A DNA stretch of 29,466 bases from CAYFHQ01 sp964342805. GTDB taxonomy: Bacteria; Bacillota; Clostridia; Peptostreptococcales; Acidaminobacteraceae. Below, one piece after another: positions 1 through 7,916 of the stretch (its first letter is position 1; every line of letters begins with the position of its first letter). The translations under genes and the position numbers were made by a program. The notes beneath the pieces are model-generated. The model ran no database searches. It worked only from the letters and a program-made list of their open reading frames with translations, and had not been told where the DNA came from. The stretch spans positions 1 through 29,466 of the forward strand of contig CAYFHQ010000039.1 in NCBI GenBank assembly GCA_964342805.1, in the 5' to 3' direction.

Positions 1-465
1 GACCAGAACATTTTTCCCGGCTACGATGCCACCCTTGCGAAGAAATCGTAAGGCAGTCGTAGCCCCGATGGGAACAGCTGCAGCCTGGTCAAAGCCAACT
101 CCTTCTGGGATCAACTCCACGTCCTTGTTTTCAGGTAGACACCGATACTCTGCATAGCCTCCAAAGGTAATCCCGCAGGAGGCAAAGACCCGGTCGCCCA
201 CCTTGAATTTCGTAGCCTCTGGTCCCAAGGCCTCCACAACCCCAGCAATTTCAAAACCAAGGATATTGACCTTCTTGGGCCGAAAGAGGCCATTATAGAG
301 ACGGGCTGCCATGGGGTCTGCCTTGCGCATCCGCCAGTCTCCCGCAGAGACTGAGGTGGAATGGATTTTGATCAAGACCTCGTTCTTTTTTGGCACCGGC
401 TTGTCCACTTCTTTTAACTGCAAGACTTCCGGGCCACCATACTTGTCATAGACAATTGCTTTCAT
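1..465 (-). CDS. MDR-family NAD(P)H-dependent oxidoreductase (quinone oxidoreductase-like), C-terminus outside window
   Basis: Only the first 155 residues lie in the window, and the frame runs off the left edge without a stop. The start MKAIVYDKYGGPEVLQL is the usual opening of the zinc-free medium-chain dehydrogenase/reductase group. The GroES-like domain follows, with the segment GFEIAGVVEALG near residue 80. The histidine of the zinc-enzyme GHE motif is replaced by F, which favours a quinone oxidoreductase-like enzyme over a zinc alcohol dehydrogenase. GATTAL near residue 140 leads into the nucleotide-binding domain. An excellent GGAGG at 471-475 sets the start. The substrate cannot be inferred. 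It is separated from dps by the terminator at 520-559. Confidence 0.85.
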   Translation of the reverse strand, partial: MKAIVYDKYGGPEVLQLKEVDKPVPKKNEVLIKIHSTSVSAGDWRMRKADPMAARLYNGLFRPKKVNILGFEIAGVVEALGPEATKFKVGDRVFASCGITFGGYAEYRCLPENKDVELIPEGVGFDQAAAVPIGATTALRFLRKGGIVAGKNVLV

Positions 466-519
466 CTTTTCCTCCCAACCAATTGTCTATAGGATACCCC
501 ATTCACTTTAAAGGAAGAT

Positions 520-559
520 TAAAAAAGCCTGAAAGTCAGGTGGATCTGACTTTCAGGCT
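520..559 (-). terminator. Rho-independent terminator of dps
   Basis: A perfect 14-bp stem (526-539 with 546-559, 6-nt loop) is followed on the minus strand by TTTTTT, 27 nt past the dps stop. The plus-strand tail is only CTATTTT, so it works mainly for the minus strand. Confidence 0.9.
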
Positions 560-586
560 CTATTTTACATCAATCAACTGATATTC

Positions 587-1021
587 CTACTTGGCCATGG
601 CATCCAGGAACCACAGGTCCTTGTTGAGAACAGCAATAGTGTCCTCAAACATGGAAACCGCTTCAAAGTCACCCTCTTCTTCCGCCAGGTCTCTGACCTT
701 GACTGCTTGGTCCTTCAAAATACCCAGGTCCTTGATCAGGATGTCCAAGACTTCCTTGATGGAAAAGGCCTTGGGTGCGATCTCTTCTATGGTTGCATGG
801 TCCAGGTAGTCTTTCATCCGTGACAGGGGCGTCTGGCCTTGCATTTTCAGTAGCTCTGCGACCGCATCGAACTCCTCGAAGTACTTGGTGTAGAGTTCTT
901 CTGTGAAGGTATGGATGGCGACAAAGTTAATGCCGACAACATTCCAGTGAAGGTTGTGGAGCTTGGTGTTCATGACTGCCAGGTTGGATAGGTATGCGTT
1001 TAACTCGTTGAACTTTTTCAT
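587..1021 (-). CDS. dps: Dps-family mini-ferritin
   Basis: This 144-residue protein has the Dps fold signature LHNLHWNV. The inter-subunit ferroxidase ligands are all present: H25, H37, D52 and E56. Their spacing is exactly that of E. coli Dps H51, H63, D78 and E82. Known members form 12-subunit shells that oxidise Fe(II) with peroxide, store iron and protect DNA in the cytoplasm. There is no long basic N-terminal tail, so DNA binding by a tail as in E. coli is not expected. The frame is open 30 codons further upstream, but AGGAGG at 1028-1033 fixes the start at MKKFNEL. It is divergent from the HxlR gene, and a 20-bp palindrome at 1103-1122 lies in its promoter region, so control by that regulator or a peroxide/iron regulator is plausible. 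Confidence 0.93.
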   Translation of the reverse strand: MKKFNELNAYLSNLAVMNTKLHNLHWNVVGINFVAIHTFTEELYTKYFEEFDAVAELLKMQGQTPLSRMKDYLDHATIEEIAPKAFSIKEVLDILIKDLGILKDQAVKVRDLAEEEGDFEAVSMFEDTIAVLNKDLWFLDAMAK

Positions 1022-1102
1022 CTTGTTCCTCCTAATTTCTCTCATGTAAATTGTAATGATTCCTTTTCTGAACTCATTGTATGATATAATGACAGGAACA
1101 AA

Positions 1103-1122
1103 AAGAAACAAATATGTTTCTT
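1103..1122. promoter_or_regulatory. Palindromic operator candidate between dps and the HxlR gene
   Basis: AAGAAACAAATATGTTTCTT is an inverted repeat with 8-bp arms and a 4-bp centre. It sits next to a possible dps promoter on the minus strand (TTTTTG, 17 bp, TACAAT). Further ACAAA-rich half-site-like copies follow at 1124-1140. Position and symmetry suggest a dimeric repressor site. Which protein binds it is inference. Confidence 0.55.
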
Positions 1123-1151
1123 AACGAACAAAAGCAAACATGCATCTTTTA

Positions 1152-1181
1152 TTGAAAATGAAGACTCTTGCCTGTTACAAT
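1152..1181 (+). promoter_or_regulatory. Sigma-A-like promoter of the HxlR gene
   Basis: TTGAAA at 1152-1157 and TACAAT at 1176-1181 are separated by 18 bp. They lie 26 nt before the start codon, with AGGAAAGGA at 1191-1199 in between. Confidence 0.6.
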
Positions 1182-1206
1182 CAACAACACAGGAAAGGAC
1201 AAGTTA

Positions 1207-1506
1207 ATGAAAAAGCAAATGAACGAAGGTTTCCAACTCATCCACGACATGATGAAGCTCCGGTGGATTCCAGAAATCATTGAATCCATTCACTCCGGCC
1301 ACCATGGCTACAATGAAATCCTCCATAACATTGACTTCCTCAGCAATACAGAACTCAACCGCAAGCTGGCTGTCCTCCTGGACCGAAAGGCCATTGAAAA
1401 AGTTGATCGGGGCGGCCGTGACGGCTATGTCTTGACCCCCTTTGGCAAGGACCTGGAGCACATATTCAACCACTTCGTGGAAATGGGTGAACGCTACTTG
1501 AGCTGA
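1207..1506 (+). CDS. HxlR-family winged-helix transcriptional regulator
   Basis: This 99-residue protein has the HxlR layout. A helix containing LRWIPEIIESIHSG matches the family's 'GGKWKPLIL' region, NEILHNIDFLSNTELNRKL matches the recognition helix region, and DRGGRDGYVLTPFGKDL matches the wing and C-terminal helix. HxlR proteins are dimeric repressors or activators, often of stress or detoxification genes. The N-terminal cysteine used by redox-sensing members is absent, so the signal is unknown. An upstream in-frame ATG exists at 1168, but AGGAAAGGA seven bases before 1207 decides the start. It is divergent from dps, with a shared palindromic site. The deaminase gene follows 100 nt downstream in the same direction. 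Confidence 0.85.
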   Translation: MKKQMNEGFQLIHDMMKLRWIPEIIESIHSGHHGYNEILHNIDFLSNTELNRKLAVLLDRKAIEKVDRGGRDGYVLTPFGKDLEHIFNHFVEMGERYLS

Positions 1507-1606
1507 TCCATGACACCTGTCCTGTTTGCCCCCTCCGCTTTCGGGTATTCTATACTGATGCAAAGGTAGTCTTTGCAGCAATGGCAAACCGAAAAGGAGA
1601 TATCTT

Positions 1607-2068
1607 ATGAAAGACGACAAGTACTTCCTGCGTTTCGCCATTGACCTTGCGAAACAAGCAAGAGAAATGGGCGATGAACCTTTTGGCGCGATCCTGGTCA
1701 AGGATGGTCAAATTGTAATGAAGGGAAAAAATCAGATTTCCACAGGCAGTGATCCCACCCATCATGCTGAGTTGGGTCTTGTTCGAGATTTTTGCAAGCA
1801 AAACAAGACCAGTGACCTCAGTGACTATACCCTCTACACCTCCTGTGAACCCTGCTGTATGTGTTCCGGGGCCATGGTCTGGGCCAAGTTGGGCCGAATG
1901 GTGTATTCCGTTACCCATGAGCAACTGGCGAAAATCGCTGGAGACAATATTATGGTGGGCACAGACTACGTCTTTTCCCATAGTCCCCATGCTCCTGAGG
2001 TTGTTGGGCCCTTGCTCAATGAAGAGGGACTTGCGGTTTTTGATGGCTATACCTTTGCATACATTTAG
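1607..2068 (+). CDS. Nucleoside/guanine deaminase (CDA-fold zinc hydrolase)
   Basis: This 153-residue cytoplasmic enzyme belongs to the CMP/dCMP deaminase fold. HAE at residues 53-55 supplies a zinc ligand and the proton shuttle. SCEPCCMCSGA at 79-89 carries the other zinc cysteines, C83 and C86. Length and the EPFGAILVKDG opening resemble Bacillus guanine deaminase GuaD more than tRNA adenosine deaminase TadA. The usual guanine-deaminase C-terminal tail is not clearly recognisable, so the purine specificity is unproven. The start is set by AAAAGGAGATATCTT directly upstream. A possible -10 element TATACT lies at 1550-1555, but its -35 is poor. Confidence 0.85.
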   Translation: MKDDKYFLRFAIDLAKQAREMGDEPFGAILVKDGQIVMKGKNQISTGSDPTHHAELGLVRDFCKQNKTSDLSDYTLYTSCEPCCMCSGAMVWAKLGRMVYSVTHEQLAKIAGDNIMVGTDYVFSHSPHAPEVVGPLLNEEGLAVFDGYTFAYI

Positions 2069-2090
2069 GAGTCTTCCCCAACTGAAAATA

Positions 2091-2127
2091 GAGCATGTTT
2101 GATTCGGAATCAAGCATGCTCTTATTT
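2091..2127. terminator. Bidirectional terminator between deaminase and rloB
   Basis: A 14-bp stem with one G-T wobble (2091-2104 with 2108-2121) has TTATTT on the plus side and a TATTTT run on the minus side. It lies between two convergent genes and could serve both. Confidence 0.75.
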
Positions 2128-2139
2128 CAATATGGAGGA

Positions 2140-2790
2140 TTATCTTACGTACTTATTAAGTTCTTCAACAAGCTTAAACACACGTGTGCTAGGATTTTGA
2201 TTGTGAATCGAAGCAATATTGGTGCAATTTTTTTCTAGACTACGGGCTCTTTTAATAGCCCCAGCTTGTAACGGCCTAAGCATCTCGAAGATATTTTGCA
2301 TGTTCTTTTCATACTTAAACCCATACCTTTCCTTAAACAGCTCATTTAGTTTAGTATAAATGAGTTGCCTATCCATTCCTGTATTGTAGTAGTGAAAGTG
2401 TAAAAGGTACCACAACTCAAAGCACTCGTTACTATAAGCTACCTGGATATTTTCATTTCCGCATAACAGAAACGCATTGTTGTAATCTGAATCAGTAAAA
2501 CTGTCCTTGTCAAACACACACCAAACTTGATCAAACACAATATTTTCACGCGATTGTATCTTGTTCCTAATTGCGATTGCCTCTCTTACAAGACTTGAAG
2601 TATTCTTACCCTCACCAAATATTTCAACGTTGATAAACTGTTTGCAATTCTTCTTGTACCAACCAAAATAATTCGGCTCTGTCACAGCACCTTCACTTAC
2701 GATAAGAATATATGGCAATACATTTTTCTTTTTTCTAGTTCTTTCTAATCGCTCAGCCTTCCGTTTGTGATGAATGTTATCTGTCCCCAT
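2140..2790 (-). CDS. rloB: RloB-family Toprim-like protein, effector of a two-gene phage-defence module
   Basis: This 216-residue protein has a lysine/arginine-rich N-terminus and then ILIVSEGAVTEPNYF (28-42), the RloB opening with the Toprim-type glutamate E33. VWCVFDKDSF (89-98) carries the D94-x-D96 pair. In known RloB/AbiLii proteins such residues build a metal-binding nuclease-like centre, and the paired ATPase is thought to sense phage. The start is the ATG at 2790 with GGAGG at 2797-2801. It overlaps the last 14 bases of rloA, so the two are translationally coupled. Composition is clearly more AT-rich than the neighbours, fitting transfer. The target of the effector is unknown. Confidence 0.85.
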   Translation of the reverse strand: MGTDNIHHKRKAERLERTRKKKNVLPYILIVSEGAVTEPNYFGWYKKNCKQFINVEIFGEGKNTSSLVREAIAIRNKIQSRENIVFDQVWCVFDKDSFTDSDYNNAFLLCGNENIQVAYSNECFELWYLLHFHYYNTGMDRQLIYTKLNELFKERYGFKYEKNMQNIFEMLRPLQAGAIKRARSLEKNCTNIASIHNQNPSTRVFKLVEELNKYVR

Positions 2791-4105
2791 AACTATCCTC
2801 CAAGCTAACAAATGGAATTGCTCCATACCTACCTCTAAGATAGTCTTTGTCAAGATTTGCATCTTTTCTAACATGCTCATCAAAATCTACAAGACATGTC
2901 ATTTCGGATTCACCATACTCATTTTTATCAACAAACCAAAACTGATCCCTTCTCATAAGTTTCGAAGCAAGAATGTTTACATCATGGGTCGTAAATACAA
3001 ACTGAGCGTTTTTATTCAGCTTATTCTTAATGATAAATTCAACCAATCCAACTACTAGTTTGGTATGTAGACTATTTTGGATCTCATCAATGAATAAAAT
3101 TCCTCCAGAGATCATCGTGTCGATAATTGGTCCGGCTAGTTCAAAGATCTTTTGAGTACCACGTGACTCAATACCAAAATCATGACTTACAGAGCCAACA
3201 AAATTACCATTCTCATCAAATTTTTTGTGAAGTGCTTCTACTTCATGAGAAACTAATCCATATTTATCAAGCTCTGCCACCCAATCCTTTTCATCGACAT
3301 TTTTTACACTATTCAGAATATCTTCAACGAGTCTAGCAGGCAACCTATCAAGGTTTCTCATAACATGCTTGATATCATTTTTTCTTAACGAGATATCTTG
3401 AATACCCACGTCGATTCCGGTCATCAGAGACAGCAACTGTTGTTTGTGAACATCAAACACTTGGTCTTCATTCTCTAACATCTCAATTGTAGCAGTAACG
3501 TAAGAGTTATCTAAGCTTGAAATAACATTTAGATATCTAAACCAGTTTAAAATACTAATGGAAATTTCACCGTTAAACTGAGCACAAACAGATAAAAATA
3601 ATGCGTTTTCTCGAACTGCATCTACAAATTTCTTACCTTCCTTAAATTTCAACCCAATGCTTATATCTTGGTCTTCTCTAATAAACAACATAGTCTCACG
3701 TGAACTATATCTAGCAAATAGCCATTCACTTTCCACTTTGTATCTACTAACTTCAAATCCATACCGATAAATGATGTTTTCAGCAACAAAAGTAATTTCA
3801 AATGTTGATGCTTCATTCTCACTCGCAGTGTTAAACATAAAAGGATTTACATCGATTAGATCTCCTTGCTGGCTTTCTTTAGATGAGTTAATAATGAAAT
3901 CTTTTATGAATGCAGCCGCATGTAGAAAATTGGTCTTCCCAGAAGCATTTGCACCATAAATTGTTGCCGTTTTTAGCACCCCCAACTTATCATTTACAGA
4001 CACAACTTGATCATTAATGAGCTCCTTATCAGAGGTAGCGATTAAGCTAAAAGTACTTGGTTCCCTAAAAGACATAAAATTTTCAACCATCAGCTCTAAA
4101 AACAT
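2777..4105 (-). CDS. rloA: RloA-family AAA15 ATPase, sensor/ATPase of the defence module
   Basis: This 442-residue ABC/SMC-type ATPase has Walker A GANASGKT at 51-58, an ESRGT signature-like motif at 313-317, Walker B ILFIDEI at 336-342 and a switch histidine TTHD at 372-375. The C-terminal RGRYGAIPF is typical of the AAA15 proteins that pair with RloB or other Toprim partners (RloAB, AbiL, PARIS-like systems). The start MFLELMVENFMSF matches the usual N-terminus of the family, and a GGAG precedes it. All motifs look intact, so the module is probably functional. The 255 bp upstream (4106-4360) is AT-rich and I could not assign a convincing promoter there. A 10-bp direct repeat (4218-4227, 4236-4245) is the only structure seen. 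Confidence 0.88.
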   Translation of the reverse strand: MFLELMVENFMSFREPSTFSLIATSDKELINDQVVSVNDKLGVLKTATIYGANASGKTNFLHAAAFIKDFIINSSKESQQGDLIDVNPFMFNTASENEASTFEITFVAENIIYRYGFEVSRYKVESEWLFARYSSRETMLFIREDQDISIGLKFKEGKKFVDAVRENALFLSVCAQFNGEISISILNWFRYLNVISSLDNSYVTATIEMLENEDQVFDVHKQQLLSLMTGIDVGIQDISLRKNDIKHVMRNLDRLPARLVEDILNSVKNVDEKDWVAELDKYGLVSHEVEALHKKFDENGNFVGSVSHDFGIESRGTQKIFELAGPIIDTMISGGILFIDEIQNSLHTKLVVGLVEFIIKNKLNKNAQFVFTTHDVNILASKLMRRDQFWFVDKNEYGESEMTCLVDFDEHVRKDANLDKDYLRGRYGAIPFVSLEDSYGDR

Positions 4106-4360
4106 AATTTAACTCCATATTCCTTCTCATTGTAAAACCTACTACTATAGTACCACTTCACAACCTCCAAATCCACATTCCGGTACATAAATCACATTTT
4201 TATTGTTTTCAAACCAGAATTGTCTCTCGAATAGAAATTGTCTCTTAATTTACGGTTTACTAATATAATTCTATACTCAGGCAGGGATCAATTACCATCT
4301 GGAATCTCAACCTCCTGTGATACAATATGGTGCGACTGCACATAAGAACGGAGAAACAGG

Positions 4361-5299
4361 ATGAAACTCGTATTTGCCCCCATGCATGGCATTAATCTTG
4401 CCCACTATAGAAACATTTTCGCCAAACACTTTGGCGGTATTGATACATTTTTTACACCCTTTATCGCCACCACCAGTAAAGAGAGGTCCAGCTATGCCCT
4501 CTTTAAGGACGTCTATCCAGAGAACACAAGTCACGATATCCACACGGTGCCTCAACTACTCAGCAATGACGGCGTCAACTTCCGTAATTTTGCCACTACG
4601 ATTGGAGACATGGGTTATGAGGAGGTCAACTGGAATATCGGCTGCCCCTTCCCCACCGTGACCAAAAAGGTCCGGGGGTCTGGTCTCATGCAACATCCAG
4701 ACAAGGTGCGAAGACTTTTGGACGAAGCCTGTAAGGGGACCAACTACAAGACCTCCGTTAAGATGCGCCTTGGCTATACATCCCTTGAGGAGGGACACGT
4801 GATCATGGACATACTCAACGAGTATCCCCTGAGTCAGGTGATTATCCACGGACGAACCGGTGAGCAGAAATATGAAGGGGTTGTGGACCTGGACGGCTTT
4901 GAGGCCCTTTACAAGCAAGCTAAACACCCAGTCATATATAATGGAGACATTTATACAGCTGCCGACTACCAGCGGATTCAAGCCCGTTTCCCCGAGATCG
5001 ACACCTTTATGATGGGCCGTGGCCTGCGGTCTAACCCCTTCCTGGGTGAGGATATTAAGGGTATCCAGCGGTCTCATGATGAAAAACTTGGGATTCTTCG
5101 GGCCTACCATGACGATATGGTGGACCATTATTTCCGTAAGTTCTCCGACGATTGGCGGGTCCTTGGTAACATGAAAGAATTTTGGACCTTTGGCCCAGTC
5201 CACCTGGACACTAGGGGAGGTTTCCTTGACCGGATTCGTCGGTGCCAGGACATGAAGACCTATTATGAAGAGGTAGACCAGCTTTTTGAGAATGCTTAA
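4361..5299 (+). CDS. dus: tRNA-dihydrouridine synthase (FMN-dependent)
   Basis: This 312-residue TIM-barrel flavoenzyme reduces uridine in the tRNA D-loop using NAD(P)H. Family marks are MKLVFAPMHG at the N-terminus, EVNWNIGCPFP (88-98) with the catalytic C95, KTSVKMRLG near 131, VIIHGRTGEQKYEG near 165 and VIYNGDIY plus MMGRGLRSNPFL at the FMN phosphate site. The C-terminal helical tRNA-binding domain is present and length is normal. I cannot decide between the bacterial Dus subgroups. GGAGAAACAGG precedes the ATG. A TACAAT at 4320-4325 may be the -10, without a clear -35. It is transcribed away from rloA. Confidence 0.93.
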   Translation: MKLVFAPMHGINLAHYRNIFAKHFGGIDTFFTPFIATTSKERSSYALFKDVYPENTSHDIHTVPQLLSNDGVNFRNFATTIGDMGYEEVNWNIGCPFPTVTKKVRGSGLMQHPDKVRRLLDEACKGTNYKTSVKMRLGYTSLEEGHVIMDILNEYPLSQVIIHGRTGEQKYEGVVDLDGFEALYKQAKHPVIYNGDIYTAADYQRIQARFPEIDTFMMGRGLRSNPFLGEDIKGIQRSHDEKLGILRAYHDDMVDHYFRKFSDDWRVLGNMKEFWTFGPVHLDTRGGFLDRIRRCQDMKTYYEEVDQLFENA

Positions 5300-5314
5300 G
5301 TGAACTTACGATAT

Positions 5315-5349
5315 AAAGCCACCATCCCATTGGGACGGTGGCTTTTCTT
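5315..5349 (+). terminator. Terminator of dus
   Basis: AAAGCCACC pairs with GGTGGCTTT around an inner TCCC/GGGA stem, followed by TTTTCTT. It begins 16 nt after the dus stop. Confidence 0.85.
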
Positions 5350-5477
5350 GTTGATGAAGTGGTTTTTTGTATTCATTCTATACGTTACGTCATTTCTGCA
5401 AGCCCCACATAACCACTTATAAGTCATGATAACTTACCTTGCCACTTAGACGAGCCAAGCACAAATAGTTCCTGGAC

Positions 5478-6416
5478 TTACAAGGCCTTCACCGGCAGGT
5501 AAATCTCAACAATATGCTTCTTTTCCGGGTGGGTGTTGGGGTCATTCATGTACATTTCAAAGACATAACCCTCTGCTGGCTGGAGTCCACTCTGGGGCAA
5601 CCACTGGCTGTACATGTAGTTCCAGGCCCCAGTGTGCTGGTCGGGGTCTAGTTCAAAATGGCCCACTGCGTATCGACCGGATGGAATGGTCATGAGACCC
5701 ATCTCTCCCTCTGGTTTTACTTCACCCTTTACGGCTACGCAAACACTGGTTTTTAGGTTTTGTTCTGCCGTAAACTCAGGGTTGTCGTGGTAGACTGCGA
5801 ACAACTTGAAATTTTCCTTGTCCAGTACGTCTTTCTCTGTGGTCCAGGTGACCAAGTGGTGGATCATGCCCTGGAACTTGGGACCCAGTTCACTGAATGT
5901 ACCGGAGTGGCGGAGGTAGAGGGCCTTGATTTCCTCGGTGGTTTTGACTTCAACTTTTCCTTCAACAAACATGTTTTCATCCTTTCTCAACGAGCTGATT
6001 ACATGTTCATTGTATCCCGGTATAAAGTCTGTGACTTTGCGATTCTTGCTCTCTACTTGACCATTCTTGCTAAGGGCCTTCCTCAGTTGAGAGGCACTGA
6101 TCCCCGAGTAGGATTTGAACTTCCTGGCAAAGACTGCAGAGTCAGAAAAGCCAAGGGCCATGGCAATGTCTGTAATGGTCATGGCCGGACTTCTCATGAG
6201 TAAGTTGACAGCCCGCTCCATCCTGACTCTGTTGATATAGGCTAAGAGGGTCTCCCCAACAACGCCCCTAAATATCCGGTGGAAGTGGAACTTGGAAAAG
6301 CCTGAAATGTCCGAAAGAACATCCAGAGACAAGTCTCCTTCTAAGTTGGCTTCTATATGGTCCTGGACTTTATGGATACGGACCAGGTATTCGTTTTCTG
6401 TTGGCTTGGTATGCAT
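5478..6416 (-). CDS. AraC-family regulator with C-terminal GyrI-like effector domain
   Basis: This protein of about 312 residues has two parts. Residues 15-113 form the two-helix-turn-helix AraC/XylS domain (LSDISGFSKFHFHRIFR, then ITDIAMALGFSDSAVFARKF). Residues about 155-310 form a GyrI-like/SOUL-type ligand-binding domain, ending EKKHIVEIYLPV. Such fusions (Rob, BmrR-like) sense small hydrophobic or drug molecules. An ATG at 6437 is also open, but AAGGAAG seven bases before 6416 favours the inner start. It follows the upstream membrane-protein gene closely and is probably the last gene of the envelope operon. The 178 nt downstream hold only weak hairpins and the dus terminator. Confidence 0.88.
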   Translation of the reverse strand: MHTKPTENEYLVRIHKVQDHIEANLEGDLSLDVLSDISGFSKFHFHRIFRGVVGETLLAYINRVRMERAVNLLMRSPAMTITDIAMALGFSDSAVFARKFKSYSGISASQLRKALSKNGQVESKNRKVTDFIPGYNEHVISSLRKDENMFVEGKVEVKTTEEIKALYLRHSGTFSELGPKFQGMIHHLVTWTTEKDVLDKENFKLFAVYHDNPEFTAEQNLKTSVCVAVKGEVKPEGEMGLMTIPSGRYAVGHFELDPDQHTGAWNYMYSQWLPQSGLQPAEGYVFEMYMNDPNTHPEKKHIVEIYLPVKAL

Positions 6417-6441
6417 GACGGACTTCCTTTTGAACATTACC

Positions 6442-6987
6442 CTAGTACCTTTTTAAGGATTTCTTTTTCTGCTCCAAATAAGCTACCATACTCTCAGCAT
6501 ACGCTTCATTAAAGGTATAGGCAATCAGTTGGTCTCCATTTCCATAGATCAAGTAGGCTGGAACATTGTCATTGTTCCTTTTCAGAAAGTCTCCATCCAT
6601 GGCCGTGTAGTGCTCTTGGTCAAACCAAAAAGGATAGGCAACATTGTCTGGGCCAATGAAGCGGAAGGAAAACCTGTACCGATCTGAGAAATAGGGCCTA
6701 TATTTTTCATATTTTCGGGTGTATAGGTCGTCCTTGGTCACCATGACTTCTCTTATCTGGAAGGTGTCAATATTTCTGAGACGGTACTTGGACACCTCTT
6801 CATAGCTTTCCACTTCAAAATAGTGCTCGTCCTTCAAGGCAAAGTCTTCTGTAAAGATGGCATACCGCTCTCCCGGAGACACTGCATTGAGAAAGTCGAT
6901 GACATACATGGCCAAAACCGTCAACAGGAGTGCACCAATGATGATGGCTATTTTCTTGGGTCTACTTGCCTTCGTATAAAAATCCAT
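6442..6987 (-). CDS. Membrane-anchored protein of unknown function
   Basis: I do not recognise this 181-residue protein. Residues about 11-34 form one hydrophobic segment preceded by KK, so it is predicted to be N-terminally anchored with the rest outside the cell. The outer part is rich in aromatic and charged residues (for example YRFSFRFIGPDNVAYPFWF) and ends in a lysine-rich KKKSLKRY. It starts 8 nt after the lipoprotein gene, and its stop lies beside the AraC gene start. It therefore belongs to one transcription unit and is likely an envelope partner of the two lipoproteins. Confidence 0.75.
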   Translation of the reverse strand: MDFYTKASRPKKIAIIIGALLLTVLAMYVIDFLNAVSPGERYAIFTEDFALKDEHYFEVESYEEVSKYRLRNIDTFQIREVMVTKDDLYTRKYEKYRPYFSDRYRFSFRFIGPDNVAYPFWFDQEHYTAMDGDFLKRNNDNVPAYLIYGNGDQLIAYTFNEAYAESMVAYLEQKKKSLKRY

Positions 6988-6995
6988 TACAGCTC

Positions 6996-7844
6996 CTATT
7001 TACACCAGCGGATTTCTCCGCTGAATCCAAAACCATCTTGGCTGAGTAGGTACTCGAATGTGTCACCTGCTTCATTGACCCAGACCAATTTTCCACTGGG
7101 AATCCCTTCTGCCAGGTAGGTGTCTACCACCAGGGTCTCATTACGCACCTCACCCAGGTCTGTAACGACAGACGTTTCAACGAGTTCTTGCTTGTTGTCA
7201 TTCCACTCTTGGCCGATGATTTTAAAAGAGGGTAATCGTCCTATGATGTTGACCCTTACCTCTTCTCCTCTTAGGTCACCTGGACCTTCCAAGTGTTTGA
7301 CAGGAACGTCCAACAGGGGACCAGCGTCCCCTGCTACAATGGTTAACTCATAAGCCTGTCTTGGGGAAGTCTTTTCCTTGCTAGTCAACTCGGTTTCCGT
7401 GGTATAACGAAGGGTCTTTGAGCTAGCGTCCAAGGGTGTGAAATTGATCTTTAGTTCAGTGTCCCCTGAAGACCGCAGCTGATCAATCACTTCTTTTAAC
7501 TCTTCAATTTCCCTGTCCCGCTGGACAAGCTCCATCTCATTACCTTCTGCTATGATAGACCGGTCTTGGGCGTCAGCACGAGCTGCTTCAAGGTCTTTTT
7601 TAGTTGTCTCAAGTTCTTGGTTCAAGGACTGCACTTGGTCCCTTTGACTGGTTAGCTGCTTTTCTGCTTTGGTGAGTGCGACTTTTGTAGCTTCCAGTTC
7701 TGCACTTGAAGCCACAAGATCACTCTTCACCTGGTCAAGTTCCTCCTTGACACTCCCTTGGTCATTCACACAGCCCACCAGGCCAGTGAAAATGAGTATG
7801 GACAGAAGGCCTACAGCAATTTGTTTCAAAAACAGTTGATTCAT
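6996..7844 (-). CDS. Lipoprotein with coiled coil, unknown function
   Basis: This 282-residue protein has a type II signal peptide: basic start, hydrophobic run and lipobox LVGC with C25 as the lipidated residue. Residues about 30-125 are heptad-like and very rich in E, K, Q and D, predicting a long coiled-coil stalk. The C-terminal 150 residues look like a beta-rich globular domain ending SGEIRWCK. No enzymatic motif is visible. It is second in the envelope operon, 72 nt after the first lipoprotein and 8 nt before the anchored protein. GAGGG lies upstream of the ATG. Confidence 0.8.
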   Translation of the reverse strand: MNQLFLKQIAVGLLSILIFTGLVGCVNDQGSVKEELDQVKSDLVASSAELEATKVALTKAEKQLTSQRDQVQSLNQELETTKKDLEAARADAQDRSIIAEGNEMELVQRDREIEELKEVIDQLRSSGDTELKINFTPLDASSKTLRYTTETELTSKEKTSPRQAYELTIVAGDAGPLLDVPVKHLEGPGDLRGEEVRVNIIGRLPSFKIIGQEWNDNKQELVETSVVTDLGEVRNETLVVDTYLAEGIPSGKLVWVNEAGDTFEYLLSQDGFGFSGEIRWCK

Positions 7845-7916
7845 ACGCTTGATCCCTCGCTTTCTAGTCGGTACTTGGTGGGTGGTTGGATAAGGCGCAT
7901 CGGTTTCATTTATTCC

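Noticed and set aside
4218..4245. Direct repeat AATTGTCTCT upstream of rloA
   Set aside because: Only two 10-bp copies, 18 bp apart, with no partner at the other end of the rloAB segment. Insufficient for an attachment site or operator.
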